Notes: generated from the sequence alone by a model not told the origin. Counted from the first letter of the stretch, positions 53,196 through 62,045 are shown. The stretch is 64,000 bases of DNA from UBA7434 sp042090785 (GCA_042090785.1 JBELIP010000004.1:55593-119592), one strand, 5' to 3'. Made by a program: numbers and translations.

Positions 53196-55121
53196 TTAAC
53201 GAAGGTTGATAATGGTTTGCTGAATTTCATTAGCGGTTTCAATGGTTCGTGAATTCGCCTGGAAATTTCGCTGCGCTATAATTAACGCCACCAATTCTTC
53301 TGCCAATTCAACATTGGAATCTTCTAACGCACCCGATGTAATAGACCCTAAAGAAGCCGTTCGTGGCGCACCTATCACGGGCTCACCTGATTCAAACGAT
53401 TGTCCCCAAGTCGAATCACCTAATGGCGTAAGACCTTGCTCATTAGCAAACGAACCCAATGCCACTCTACCCAAGGTTAATGCTTCGCCATTACTGTAAC
53501 GCGCAAAAATAACACCTGTCTCTGACACATCAACACTCGACAAACGACCACGAGCAAAACCATTTTGGTCTAGTTCATTCACCGAAAAACCACCACTAAA
53601 CTGCGACGAACCATTAACATCTAAAATAAAATTAGAACTCACTGGCGGTGTAGGAACCGGTGTTGAGCCACCATTGGCAATAGTCAACGGTCCTAAGGCA
53701 CCGGCTGGGTTGCCATCGGCATCCAAAGGTGTCCAGTTAGATATTAATAATTCATCGCTGTTAGCCGTATCTAATGTGCCGTCGTTAAAAAATCGTAGCG
53801 TAAAACGCGCCATAGTAGCCGTATTAGGAGATAAGACATCAGGGTCGCCGACATTTTCACCATCAATCTGCACGTACATACTCCATGTATTAGGTGCACT
53901 CAACGCAGGTGGCTCTTTTACAAAATACTGCGATAACACATGACGACTGCCCAACGAATCAAAAATGGTTACTGAAGTTGCATCGTTATAAGTGTTGCCA
54001 TCACCTGGATCGAAAGAATTGGTCCGCACTAACGTTAATGCAGGAACATTAGGAAATAAGTTAGTACCCGCGGATGTTGTTGTACCCGCACTAATAGAAA
54101 GGCCAGCGTCTAATGTTAAATTAACTAAACCGCCTACCGTTGCTTGGTTGGTAGGTGCCGCTAAATTACCGTCAATATTAATTGTGCCGCCACCACCTGC
54201 ACCGGTCACACTGGCCGTTAAACCGCCACCAGCAGTAAACAATAAATCATCACCCAATGTTGAAACAACGCTAATAACACCGCCCGCTTCTGACGCTGTA
54301 ATACCAGGTAAAGCATCAATAGCCGCTGTAATTTGCGTAATATCAGCACCTAAAATCTCGGCGCCATTTACACGTAATTGGTTGGCGGTAGCTGAACCAC
54401 TAGGAATCACTATATCGGCACGCGTAATAGCAGAAGCCGACACACCAGAAATAGCTGACAACGAGCCAGCAATAGCACTAGCCGACTGATTAGCACTGGC
54501 AGGAACATTGTAAGTGGTGCCATTAATATCAATAGTACCTGCGGCATAACCATTAAATCCGCCCTGTGCGGCTTGCTCAACGGCGCCATCTGAAATAGCG
54601 GTATTAACAATGCTTTCAGGCACAGCTGCATCAGCATCTAAATTAAATAACATATCGACTAATGTTGTTTGACGCGGTGAAATATCTGCCGTACTTAATT
54701 GCAAATCACCTAAGACATCCGACACAGTTCCTGATGTATTGGCTGGAAAACCCTGTAAACGTGCGCCGTCATTCGTAGTGATAAAACCAGTATCATCCAC
54801 ACCAAATTGGCCGGCACGGGTGAATACTTGCGAGCCTTGATCACTTAATACAAAAAAACCGCCGCCGTTAATGGCTAAATCTAACGCGTTTTCAGTAAAG
54901 CTAATATTACCCTGCGAAAACTGCTGTGACACATCAGAGACTCGTACACCATTACCAATAGCGTTAGTACCTCCACCCACCACAGAGCTGGCATAAACGT
55001 CTGCAAATTCTGCACGCGATTGCTTAAAACCCACGGTGCTCGCGTTAGCAATATTATTACCCGTTACATTTAAATCACTCGTCGCTGCGCGTAGTCCTGT
55101 TAATGCTGTATTAAAAGTCAT
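53196..55121 (-). CDS. flgE: Flagellar hook protein, enlarged
   Basis: FlgE builds the hook. Its N terminus (TGLRAATSDLNVTGNNIANASTVGFKQSRAEFADVYA), NALDLAINGGGFFVLSDQG, and C terminus (LEDSNVELAEELVALIIAQRNFQANSRTIETANEIQQTIINLR) are canonical. At 641 residues it is much larger than E. coli FlgE (402). The insertion in the middle (about 165-360) has repeated short beta-like motifs (ITASEAGGVISV, DLLFTAGGGLTASV) of the kind found in flagellin hook segments. Confidence 0.95.
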   Translation of the reverse strand: MTFNTALTGLRAATSDLNVTGNNIANASTVGFKQSRAEFADVYASSVVGGGTNAIGNGVRVSDVSQQFSQGNISFTENALDLAINGGGFFVLSDQGSQVFTRAGQFGVDDTGFITTNDGARLQGFPANTSGTVSDVLGDLQLSTADISPRQTTLVDMLFNLDADAAVPESIVNTAISDGAVEQAAQGGFNGYAAGTIDINGTTYNVPASANQSASAIAGSLSAISGVSASAITRADIVIPSGSATANQLRVNGAEILGADITQITAAIDALPGITASEAGGVISVVSTLGDDLLFTAGGGLTASVTGAGGGGTINIDGNLAAPTNQATVGGLVNLTLDAGLSISAGTTTSAGTNLFPNVPALTLVRTNSFDPGDGNTYNDATSVTIFDSLGSRHVLSQYFVKEPPALSAPNTWSMYVQIDGENVGDPDVLSPNTATMARFTLRFFNDGTLDTANSDELLISNWTPLDADGNPAGALGPLTIANGGSTPVPTPPVSSNFILDVNGSSQFSGGFSVNELDQNGFARGRLSSVDVSETGVIFARYSNGEALTLGRVALGSFANEQGLTPLGDSTWGQSFESGEPVIGAPRTASLGSITSGALEDSNVELAEELVALIIAQRNFQANSRTIETANEIQQTIINLR

Positions 55122-55203
55122 AACTTATCTCCTGCCCGTCATATTTAATTTTTTGTGCGGTTATTAAAACCGCTTTTAAAATTGGCTTTACTAAAAATAA
55201 AAT

Positions 55204-55878
55204 TTATAAAAATCGGCTGACTTCTGAAAGCGGTACTGCACCCACGCCTTCAATATTTAAAATCATAGAATCATTTTGGCCAATGGTTACGCTGTTAACG
55301 TTAGCCCCAATAGCAACGGGGAGGTCAGCAATTTCGCCATCGACTAAACCGCTGGCATACACTCGATATGCGCCATCAGCAACTCGAAAGCCACTTTCAT
55401 CGGTGCCATCCCAGGTGAAATCAATAGCGCCACGCTCTTGCGTGCCAAGGTCTTGAGTTTTCACAATTTGACCATCAGGACCTTCTATATAAAGCTTCAT
55501 ATTGGCTGAGCTAGTAGCTAAATCAATCGTACCTCTTACCGGCCCTGCTGAAGAGAGCGTCGCTGTATCTGTACTGACTTGAACCTGTCGACCAACTAAT
55601 GAAGAAGCCTCAAGTGCTTGGCTAGAACGAAAAGCCGTCGCCAACTCTTCAATAGAAGAATTGATATTTTGAATACCCTCAACCGAACTAAATTGCGCTA
55701 ACTGCGCAATAAAGTCTTCATTTTTAGCCGGGCTTAATGGGTCTTGATTTTGCAACTGCGCAATCATTAGCTGCAAAAAAGCATCTTTGCCTAAGTCCTG
55801 TTCTTCGGTTACACCGTTAGCTTTAGTGCCTAACGAATTAATAATATCGCTGGAAGTTGAGCTATTAATTTCAGTCAT
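55204..55878 (-). CDS. flgD: Hook cap / scaffolding protein FlgD
   Basis: FlgD caps the growing hook. The 224-residue product shows the conserved LGKDAFLQLMIAQLQNQDPLSPAKNEDFIAQLAQFSSVEGIQN near residue 25 and a C-terminal Ig/tudor-like half (FTWDGTDESGFRVADGAYRVYASG). It precedes flgE with an 82-bp gap containing the small hairpin GCGGTTTTAATAACCGC. Confidence 0.95.
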   Translation of the reverse strand: MTEINSSTSSDIINSLGTKANGVTEEQDLGKDAFLQLMIAQLQNQDPLSPAKNEDFIAQLAQFSSVEGIQNINSSIEELATAFRSSQALEASSLVGRQVQVSTDTATLSSAGPVRGTIDLATSSANMKLYIEGPDGQIVKTQDLGTQERGAIDFTWDGTDESGFRVADGAYRVYASGLVDGEIADLPVAIGANVNSVTIGQNDSMILNIEGVGAVPLSEVSRFL

Positions 55879-55972
55879 ACTTTGTACCTAGTTTTACTTA
55901 ATAATTAATTTTATTGATGTCGCTATTAATAATTGTCTATCTTTTTTTTTAGCTATTTCTATAAGCTATTTG

Positions 55973-56416
55973 CTACTGCCCCATCGATAACAAGCGCTGC
56001 ATCATGGATTTTGTGGTATTCATCATTTCTACGTTCATTTGAAAAGAGCGCGAAGCTGAAATCATATCGGCCATTTCTTCTATCGTGTTGACGTTAGAAT
56101 AAAAAACATAACCCTCTTCATTAGCTTGAGGATTATTAGGCTCATAAGCTTTATTAACGGGCGCTTGGCTTTCTACAATGTCACGAACCATGACACCAAA
56201 GTCAGCATTGCTAGCACCATTAAAGGAGCTATTAGCGGCGCCGTTTTTTTCGCCAGTAGAAACAAACACCGGACGCAGCGCTTTATAGGCCTCGGCCTCA
56301 GAGCTGGCAGATGTTTCTGCGTTAGCCATATTGCTTGCCGTGGTATTTAAACGGATGGTTTGTGCACTCATCCCCATGGCTGCTATATCAAATACACTTC
56401 CTAAACTCATACTCAA
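55973..56416 (-). CDS. flgC: Proximal rod protein FlgC
   Basis: FlgC is a rod subunit. The 147-residue product begins SLGSVFDIAAMGMSAQTIRLNTTASNMANAETSASSEAEAYKALRPVF and ends with VNTIEEMADMISASRSFQMNVEMMNTTKSMMQRLLSMG, both diagnostic. It is separated from flgB by a tandem repeat block. Confidence 0.96.
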   Translation of the reverse strand: MSMSLGSVFDIAAMGMSAQTIRLNTTASNMANAETSASSEAEAYKALRPVFVSTGEKNGAANSSFNGASNADFGVMVRDIVESQAPVNKAYEPNNPQANEEGYVFYSNVNTIEEMADMISASRSFQMNVEMMNTTKSMMQRLLSMGQ

Positions 56417-56440
56417 CTCTCTTACTGTGTTTTCTATTAG

Positions 56441-56555
56441 TTACCGCTCAAGGCTCTTTTTAATTATCGCTCAGGGCTTTTTTTAATTACCGCTCAAGGC
56501 TCTTTTTAATTACCGCTCAAGGCTCTTTTTAATTACCGCTCAAGGCTTTACTCAA
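56441..56555 (-). repeat. Five 23-bp tandem repeats from the flgB 3' end into the flgB-flgC spacer
   Basis: Units begin at 56441, 56464, 56487, 56510 and 56533. The last (56533-56555) is the flgB coding end encoding KALSGN; the other four run through the stop into the spacer. On the minus strand each carries TTAAAAAGAGCC and TTGAGCGGTAA. Unit 2 has a few substitutions; units 3 and 4 look identical. Confidence 0.95.
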
Positions 56556-56936
56556 ACCAGAAAAGCGGCCATTTAAAAAGCGAAAGCTAGCACCAAACTC
56601 TAAGGCGTTGCGAGCAAAGGCTGCACTTTCCATTTGCGCATCCACTGTATTGCCATCAATGCTAGCTTGCAGTGGCTGACGATATGAAAGTGGCACCGAG
56701 CCACTCTCATTGTTAACCGTAGAAACAATATGGCCTTTATGCGTACGCGACATATTCATAGCGCCTTTATCGGCCTTAGCCGCTTGCAGTGCTTCGCGAA
56801 AATCAAAGTCACGCGCCTTGAAGCCAGGAGTTTCGGCATTCGCCAAATTATTCGCCAACACGGCTGATCGCTCGGTACGCAAATGCAATGCCCGTTCGTG
56901 GACACCCAGTGCATTGGCAAAATTGATCGCTGTCAT
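56529..56936 (-). CDS. flgB: Proximal rod protein FlgB
   Basis: FlgB is the first rod subunit and opens the flgBCDEFGHIJKL run. The 135-residue product shows ALGVHERALHLRTERSAVLANNLANAETPGFKARDFDFREALQ and a C terminus with QMESAAFARNALEFGASFRFLNGRFSGLSKAL. The final codons are the source of a downstream tandem repeat. A sigma-54-type promoter lies about 75-90 bp upstream. Confidence 0.95.
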   Translation of the reverse strand: MTAINFANALGVHERALHLRTERSAVLANNLANAETPGFKARDFDFREALQAAKADKGAMNMSRTHKGHIVSTVNNESGSVPLSYRQPLQASIDGNTVDAQMESAAFARNALEFGASFRFLNGRFSGLSKALSGN

Positions 56937-57007
56937 AACTCATATCTCGCTAAAGGTTCTGTGCCTGTAAAACTTCTTTTTCACATGCTTTTTTCATAAA
57001 GGTATAC

Positions 57008-57023
57008 AGCAACCGATATGCCA
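57008..57023 (-). promoter_or_regulatory. Sigma-54-type promoter of flgB operon
   Basis: The minus strand reads TGGCATA-TCGG-TTGCT, with correct GG/GC spacing, about 72 bp upstream of the flgB start. Confidence 0.8.
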
Positions 57024-57205
57024 AATTAGTTTTATTGTTTTAAATCAGTCAGTTAAGTATTTTTAATGCAAAAATAAAGCCGATATTGAATCGATTGCGG
57101 CAAGCAGCTGCCGCAAGGCGGCAAAGCCTGACAAGCCATCACATTGTGATGGCGGTCATGTCTTAACCAATGCGGCTTTAAAGGCCATTATCCGAAATGC
57201 GTTAA

Positions 57206-57221
57206 CGGCATGAAAATTGCT
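57206..57221 (+). promoter_or_regulatory. Sigma-54-type promoter of flgA
   Basis: The plus strand reads CGGCATG-AAAA-TTGCT, with correct spacing. The predicted transcript start near 57233 leaves a short leader before flgA. Confidence 0.75.
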
Positions 57222-57270
57222 CTTTTAATGAGTAATTCAATTAATAGGCATTTTTTTGGCGCATACTTAT

Positions 57271-58197
57271 ATGAGTCGCAGTATGAAAAAAGCATCCGTG
57301 GCATTAGTTGCATCAGTCGCAACAGCCACCATTAACAAGCATGGCATTCGCCATCGACAAGCGCACTGCCAGTCTGCCCACAGCGCAGGACTTACTGCTG
57401 CTGCCGCCTGTATTATGGGTTTATTATTTTGGGCTATCCCCGGATCGGCGAGTAATAGCACTACTCGCCTTGAGGATACAAACAGCCAAGATTTTATGGC
57501 CGTACAGCAAAAGGTTAATGGCGCAGAAAATACCACCACAGTATCTGTTGAGCTACCCGCGACCATCAATGCCACAGAGATTCAAGCATTAACACTCGCC
57601 TTTGTTAAGCAACAACCCAATATCGAAAGCCCTCACTCACGCATTGAATACAGTGCCGCCGCCATAGACTCAAGGCTGACATTACGACGCTGCTCTCAAG
57701 ACCTCAGCTTTAGCCCACAAAAAGGCAATGCTCGCTCTGGCCGCAAACTAATAAAAGTTCGCTGCGATGATCACAAGCCATGGAGTGTCTTTATACCCGT
57801 ACAATTTGAACACTGGCAGCCAGTAGTCACAGCGGTAAGAAGCATTCAACGTAACGATGTAATAAATGCGGCAGATATTGTGATTCGCGAGCAAAAGCTT
57901 CAAGGCTTAAGTAGTGATTACCTAATTCGCATTAACGATGCTATTGGCACACGAGCCACACGTCCAGTAAGTGCTGGCAAGCCTCTAAGCGTTAGTGGCT
58001 TAGCCCAGCCAAAATGGATTAAGCGAGGTGATAACGTCATGATTATTGCGAACTCTCATGGCGTGAGCGCCAAAATGTCAGGTACCGCTATGGCCGACGG
58101 TAGCAAAGGTCAACAAATTAAAGTACGCAACCTCAGCTCAAAGCGCATTATCAAAGCAAAAGTTATTGCGCCGGGAAAGGTACAAACGGTGATGTAA
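57271..58197 (+). CDS. flgA: Flagellar P-ring assembly chaperone FlgA
   Basis: FlgA helps FlgI assemble in the periplasm. About 308 residues from ATG 57271 (starts at 57256 TTG or 57283 ATG are also possible). The signal/anchor is unusually far in: a hydrophobic segment GLTAAAACIMGLLFWAIPGSA lies near residues 40-60 after a basic His-rich stretch. The SAF domain follows in the C half (VVTAVRSIQRNDVINAADIVIREQKLQGL, GTRATRPVSAGKPLSVSGL, IKRGDNVMIIANSHGVSAKMSG). Divergent from flgB. Confidence 0.92.
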   Translation: MSRSMKKASVALVASVATATINKHGIRHRQAHCQSAHSAGLTAAAACIMGLLFWAIPGSASNSTTRLEDTNSQDFMAVQQKVNGAENTTTVSVELPATINATEIQALTLAFVKQQPNIESPHSRIEYSAAAIDSRLTLRRCSQDLSFSPQKGNARSGRKLIKVRCDDHKPWSVFIPVQFEHWQPVVTAVRSIQRNDVINAADIVIREQKLQGLSSDYLIRINDAIGTRATRPVSAGKPLSVSGLAQPKWIKRGDNVMIIANSHGVSAKMSGTAMADGSKGQQIKVRNLSSKRIIKAKVIAPGKVQTVM

Positions 58198-58314
58198 TTG
58201 CTGGTAAATACTTTAGCCATACATTTACGCCCATGACACACACAAAATTGTTAAGCAATTTCAAGTACTTAAATTAAGCAAATGACTTAATAGAAAAATG
58301 CTTTAAAACGTGAC

Positions 58315-58341
58315 TCAAGTTACAAAAATAATGGCCGATAA
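58315..58341 (+). promoter_or_regulatory. Sigma-28 (FliA)-type promoter of flgMN
   Basis: TCAAGTTA-N11-GCCGATAA: a perfect -10 half and a 6/8 match in the -35 half, with exact spacing, about 160 bp before flgM. Confidence 0.8.
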
Positions 58342-58502
58342 GGGTATTGTGCATACATGTATCCCGCTTCGGCAAACCGTCTTTTATGTAAGACCTTTTT
58401 AACAGAAGGAAAAGACAACAGGAACGACAGCAACCGTTTGGGATGCAGCAACACGCAGCAATAAAATAGAGTAAGAAATTAACGACAAGAGTTTGAACGA
58501 AC

Positions 58503-58829
58503 ATGGTTAATCACATCAACAATATTAACGGGCCACAATCGGGCACAGCTCGAAACAGTGGTAGCGTTGATAACAATGCAAACAGCAATGGCCAGGCGAA
58601 CAGCCACGCCAGAGCTGATGCGTTAGTTGATAATAGCAATGACACTGTTCATTTAAGCGCACGCGCACAAGAGCTCGGTCGTATTCAGCGTGATTTGCAA
58701 GCACTACCTGAAATTGATGAAGCGCGAGTTAATGATATTCGCGAGCGCATTGATAATGGTACCTACACGGTTGACGCCGATCAGGTAGCAACGCGTATTT
58801 TGGCAGACGAGCAATTTTTCGGTAGCTAG
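58503..58829 (+). CDS. flgM: Anti-sigma-28 factor
   Basis: FlgM holds sigma-28 inactive until it is exported through the finished hook-basal body. The 108-residue product has a disordered Asn/Ser-rich N terminus and the conserved C terminus: DTVHLSARAQELGRIQRDLQALPEIDEARVNDIRERIDNGTYTVDADQVATRIL. It lies with flgN downstream of flgA and behind its own sigma-28-type promoter, giving feedback control. Confidence 0.94.
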   Translation: MVNHINNINGPQSGTARNSGSVDNNANSNGQANSHARADALVDNSNDTVHLSARAQELGRIQRDLQALPEIDEARVNDIRERIDNGTYTVDADQVATRILADEQFFGS

Positions 58830-58926
58830 CTAATTAATAGCTAACCGATCCCTTGCCCAACTCGATGCCATGTTTACCGAGTTACTAAATGTCTTTTCTC
58901 CTACTACACATACGGGGAGTAAAGTT

Positions 58927-59544
58927 ATGCCACAAGAAAAAATGTCGGGCCATTTACCGGACCATTTACCGAAGAACAAAGAGCGCCATTCATCTAGGCA
59001 GTCGTCAAAGGACTCCTCCAATCAACAGCCGTCGCATCAAGCGAATATAGATACCGCTGCGCTTAATCTATTAGCGAGTGAAATTTATCAATCATTAGGT
59101 GCAGACCAAACTGACCTAGATAGCTTATCGACAATATTAACCGCAGAGCGTACAGCTTTAGAAAGTCGAGAAAATAAAGTAATAACAGAATGTGCCGAAC
59201 AAAAAATTGTGATTGTAAAGCGTATGGAAAAACGCAACGAATTAAGAACAACATTATTGCGTCGGAATCAATTATCAACCGAAGCCGACCGCTGGAAAGA
59301 CACCATTATAAAATTAGATGCCATTAGCAATATTCAGTTGCTGCCATTATGGGAAATCATAGAACAGCAATTGGCAGACTGTCAGAAAATGCTCATGATT
59401 AACGAAAAGATATTGGGTGGCATGCAACAAAGTGTTGATCGCTTTATGAATATATTGCGTGGTGAGACAGGCACAGGACAAACCTACAATGCCACAGGTA
59501 AAGCAGAGAATTTTTCTAACAGCAAACCAATAACCAGCGCTTAA
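58927..59544 (+). CDS. flgN: Flagellar export chaperone FlgN
   Basis: FlgN binds FlgK and FlgL for export. From ATG 58927, with GGGGAG before it, the protein has 205 residues; an upstream ATG at 58870 lacks a good ribosome-binding site. A polar, Ser/Gln/His-rich N part of about 40 residues precedes the helical FlgN body (LDSLSTILTAERTALESRENKVI..., RNELRTTLLRRNQLS). E. coli FlgN is 138 residues, so this one is longer at both ends. Position after flgM supports the call. Confidence 0.85.
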   Translation: MPQEKMSGHLPDHLPKNKERHSSRQSSKDSSNQQPSHQANIDTAALNLLASEIYQSLGADQTDLDSLSTILTAERTALESRENKVITECAEQKIVIVKRMEKRNELRTTLLRRNQLSTEADRWKDTIIKLDAISNIQLLPLWEIIEQQLADCQKMLMINEKILGGMQQSVDRFMNILRGETGTGQTYNATGKAENFSNSKPITSA

Positions 59545-59553
59545 ACAAGCGTT

Positions 59554-60006
59554 TTATATAGCGGCGGCCTGCCCATAATAGCGGCCGTCCGAATCAACAA
59601 TATTCCACACTACTGCATTCTTAATTAAAAACTCCCTACCCGATGCCGCAATCCTAATGCCGGTATAGTTATCGATATAACCCTGTTGATTCACCGCAGC
59701 TAGTAGACGTCGACGCTCAGCTTGATCAACGGACTTAGCCGATAACCGTGAAGGTAATTGAACAAACTCATCCCAGCTATATTCAAAAAGTTTTAGCGCA
59801 GCAGCGTTACCGAAGTTAAAAACCGGGTCATCTTCTAAGCCATGAGAGAGCAATGCGAAAGGCGCGCTGTAAAGCAATTGGATTAAAGGCTTATTAACTG
59901 ACGCTATTGGTGTAATGAATAATGGTTTTTTCAATAGGCGCTGGTAGCTGTCGCAAATTAGCTCTGCGTGTTGGTGGTAAAATAATGTATCTAAACAAGG
60001 CAACAT
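59554..60006 (-). CDS. MEKHLA-domain (PAS-like) protein
   Basis: The 150-residue soluble protein matches the MEKHLA fold: LICDSYQRLL near the start, APFALLSHGLEDDPVFNFGNAAALKLFEYSWDEFVQLPSRLSA in the middle, and the C-terminal GIRIAASGREFLIKNAVVWNIVDSDGRYYGQAAAI. The domain occurs alone in many bacteria and attached to plant HD-ZIP III proteins; its bacterial function is not established. It is convergent with flgN (9 bp apart) and downstream of the methyltransferase gene. Confidence 0.85.
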   Translation of the reverse strand: MLPCLDTLFYHQHAELICDSYQRLLKKPLFITPIASVNKPLIQLLYSAPFALLSHGLEDDPVFNFGNAAALKLFEYSWDEFVQLPSRLSAKSVDQAERRRLLAAVNQQGYIDNYTGIRIAASGREFLIKNAVVWNIVDSDGRYYGQAAAI

Positions 60007-60079
60007 CTTTTATTACTTATCTTTCAGAGATATAAAGTATTATCATCATAAATAGCTTTTATTTTTAATGAGTAACGAT

Positions 60080-60871
60080 TTAAATATTTTTTGACGCTTT
60101 AATAAACATCAACTCCCAATTCATTAGGCAGGTATTTTCTAATTCAGTATATCCCAAGCAATCGCTTATACCTTGCAGTATTAACTTATCATCCGCTTGA
60201 TCAATACCAAATAACATTTTGCAGTAATTCACCATTTCATCGCTGCTACTAAAATCCCAAGTGTAATTTTCGACGCTAGAGTCAACAATATTAAAACCGC
60301 AACGCTCTATATCTAGCAATGTTTGCTCACAAAAAAATCGGCCTTCGTGGCCCATACTACTATGCTGGTCAACAAATTGATTTAGAAAGGTATCGACACC
60401 CGAACCCTGCCTAACATCGGCCACCACTAAAAAACCGTCATCGGTTAAAAGCCGGCTAGCCTCTTTATAAAAACCCAGCATATTACTTTCATGATGCAAA
60501 CCCGACAAACTAATAACACGGTCTATAACTGAAGCCTTTAACGGTATATCGGTAATACTATCGCAGCTAATGTTGTTATAAATTGCTTTTCCACTCACGT
60601 TTTTTTGCTCATTATCATCACAAAGATTTTGTGCAGCATTAGCAAATACTTGCGAAGTCTCAACAAAATTGAAAGTAATATTGTTATCTAAGATAAAGTT
60701 AGATAAATACCCACCACCTGATGGCACATCACAAATAGACATTCCCGCGCTTAAATCCAGCCAAGAAATCACAGCATTAAACTCTGCCTTTCTGGCATCC
60801 GGAAAAGCCTTCATCGCCTGATGATAAAGGTGACCTCGCTGATTAAAGAGCGCAGTATAGGTTTCAAACAT
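60080..60871 (-). CDS. Class I SAM-dependent methyltransferase
   Basis: The 263-residue product shows motif I MSICDVPSGGGYLSNFI near 44-60 and later VIDRVISLSGLHHESNM and DDGFLVVADVRQG, the typical order of a small-molecule methyltransferase of the UbiE/Methyltransf_11 type. The N-terminal YTALFNQRGHLYHQAMKAFPDARKAEF probably covers the substrate. It overlaps the 3' end of the PP-loop gene by 8 bp, so the two are translationally coupled. The substrate is unknown. Confidence 0.82.
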   Translation of the reverse strand: MFETYTALFNQRGHLYHQAMKAFPDARKAEFNAVISWLDLSAGMSICDVPSGGGYLSNFILDNNITFNFVETSQVFANAAQNLCDDNEQKNVSGKAIYNNISCDSITDIPLKASVIDRVISLSGLHHESNMLGFYKEASRLLTDDGFLVVADVRQGSGVDTFLNQFVDQHSSMGHEGRFFCEQTLLDIERCGFNIVDSSVENYTWDFSSSDEMVNYCKMLFGIDQADDKLILQGISDCLGYTELENTCLMNWELMFIKASKNI

Positions 60872-62045
60872 AGGTTTTATCTTTAGTAGATTTTTTCAAT
60901 AAGCGTCTTAGTGAAAACTTTTTAATAAAAACCCTTCGCTCTTTTATTTTAATTTTTTTTCGTAAAACGCGAACCCAAGAAGCATTAACGTTATTCTGAC
61001 AAGCGGCATGATAAAGCGCTTTAAGACTATCTAGCGGACCACCAGCTTGCAATGGAAAGTTTGCAAGCATTTCATCACTGGTATCTTTTTTAAAACACTC
61101 TGGAAGACTAGAACGAACTATACGAAACGTTAAAATATTACGTATACACTTTTCACACTCACAACAATTAACGTCTTTTTGCGCACCCTGCCAACACACT
61201 CTTAAATACTTCATAGCCTCTGGCCATTCAGCTATTAAACGCGCTTTGCCGATACGTCGCTCTTCAGCACCATCATAAATGATTGAAAGCTTGTTATTTC
61301 CCATCATTGGGTCAGTAATTGAATTAGAACCATAAGGAAATGACAGCGTTTGATAACAGTAAGAACTCGCAATTAACCCCGTATTAAATTTCTTCTGAAA
61401 CAATAACAGACAAGCACCTAATGCACTGCCAAAGCTAGTTGTCCAGCGAAGGTATGGATCCATTATTTCTCTGAAATTGGTTGCCATTGGTATAGCATCT
61501 ACACCAACACTATTCAGCATAACTTCCGCTCGCTTAAACGCGCTATCATAAACACTTGCTTGGTTTAAAGGGATATCAAAACCATGAACAAACAGACCCG
61601 ATTTTAAAGGCTGCGATCGCCTCCCTACTAATTTTTTTGCATGCCGATAAACCGTGTAAGAACTATCTACACCACCAGTAAATGTAGCAATAGCAGATGC
61701 TTCAGTATGATCATCGGCTTCATCTTCTTCACTATCAGCAACAATAGGTACAGGCTGCAAGAGATCTATCCAGCGTGACCAAGCAGCTTGATACTCTTCC
61801 ATGTTTCGGAGTAATGATGCCGATACAGAACCATGTATTTGAATTTTCCTGCTATGGCGCATAGCCATTAAAACTGTGGCAACTAGAAAATGATCACTAT
61901 TGGCAGGAAGGGATGACTCATAACTTGACGGAAGCTCATACCAAAGCTCATGGGAGACGTCTCCCAAGGCAAGGCGCGCGCTTACTTTAACGGTTTCGCC
62001 CTTAAACTCAATCGGTTGAGGCCAAATATGTAATATAGGTTTCAT
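60864..62045 (-). CDS. PP-loop ATPase-like protein with Cys cluster, function unknown
   Basis: From ATG 62045 it has 393 residues (414 from 62108). The core holds FTGGVDSSYTVYRHAKK near 121, an SGGxDSS-type ATP pyrophosphatase loop, and further on VCWQGAQKDVNCCECEKCIRN near 283-303, a CW...CxCxxCxR pattern like the zinc site of QueC-type enzymes. The N-terminal part (WPQPIEFKGETVKVSARLAL) and C-terminal basic tail are not QueC-like. PP-loop enzymes adenylate a carboxyl or carbonyl before amidation or thiolation. With the coupled methyltransferase it may modify a small molecule or glycan. Confidence 0.7.
   Translation of the reverse strand: MKPILHIWPQPIEFKGETVKVSARLALGDVSHELWYELPSSYESSLPANSDHFLVATVLMAMRHSRKIQIHGSVSASLLRNMEEYQAAWSRWIDLLQPVPIVADSEEDEADDHTEASAIATFTGGVDSSYTVYRHAKKLVGRRSQPLKSGLFVHGFDIPLNQASVYDSAFKRAEVMLNSVGVDAIPMATNFREIMDPYLRWTTSFGSALGACLLLFQKKFNTGLIASSYCYQTLSFPYGSNSITDPMMGNNKLSIIYDGAEERRIGKARLIAEWPEAMKYLRVCWQGAQKDVNCCECEKCIRNILTFRIVRSSLPECFKKDTSDEMLANFPLQAGGPLDSLKALYHAACQNNVNASWVRVLRKKIKIKERRVFIKKFSLRRLLKKSTKDKTYV

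Larger units (their letters stand above)
56937..57270. promoter_or_regulatory. Divergent flgB/flgA control region
   Basis: The 334-bp region holds a sigma-54-type promoter facing each way (57008-57023 and 57206-57221). Between them lie palindromes: TGCGGCA...TGCCGCA (57097-57116) and CATCACATTGTGATG (57137-57151). These are candidate sites for the FlrA/FlrC activators, though no known operator sequence is matched. Confidence 0.6.
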
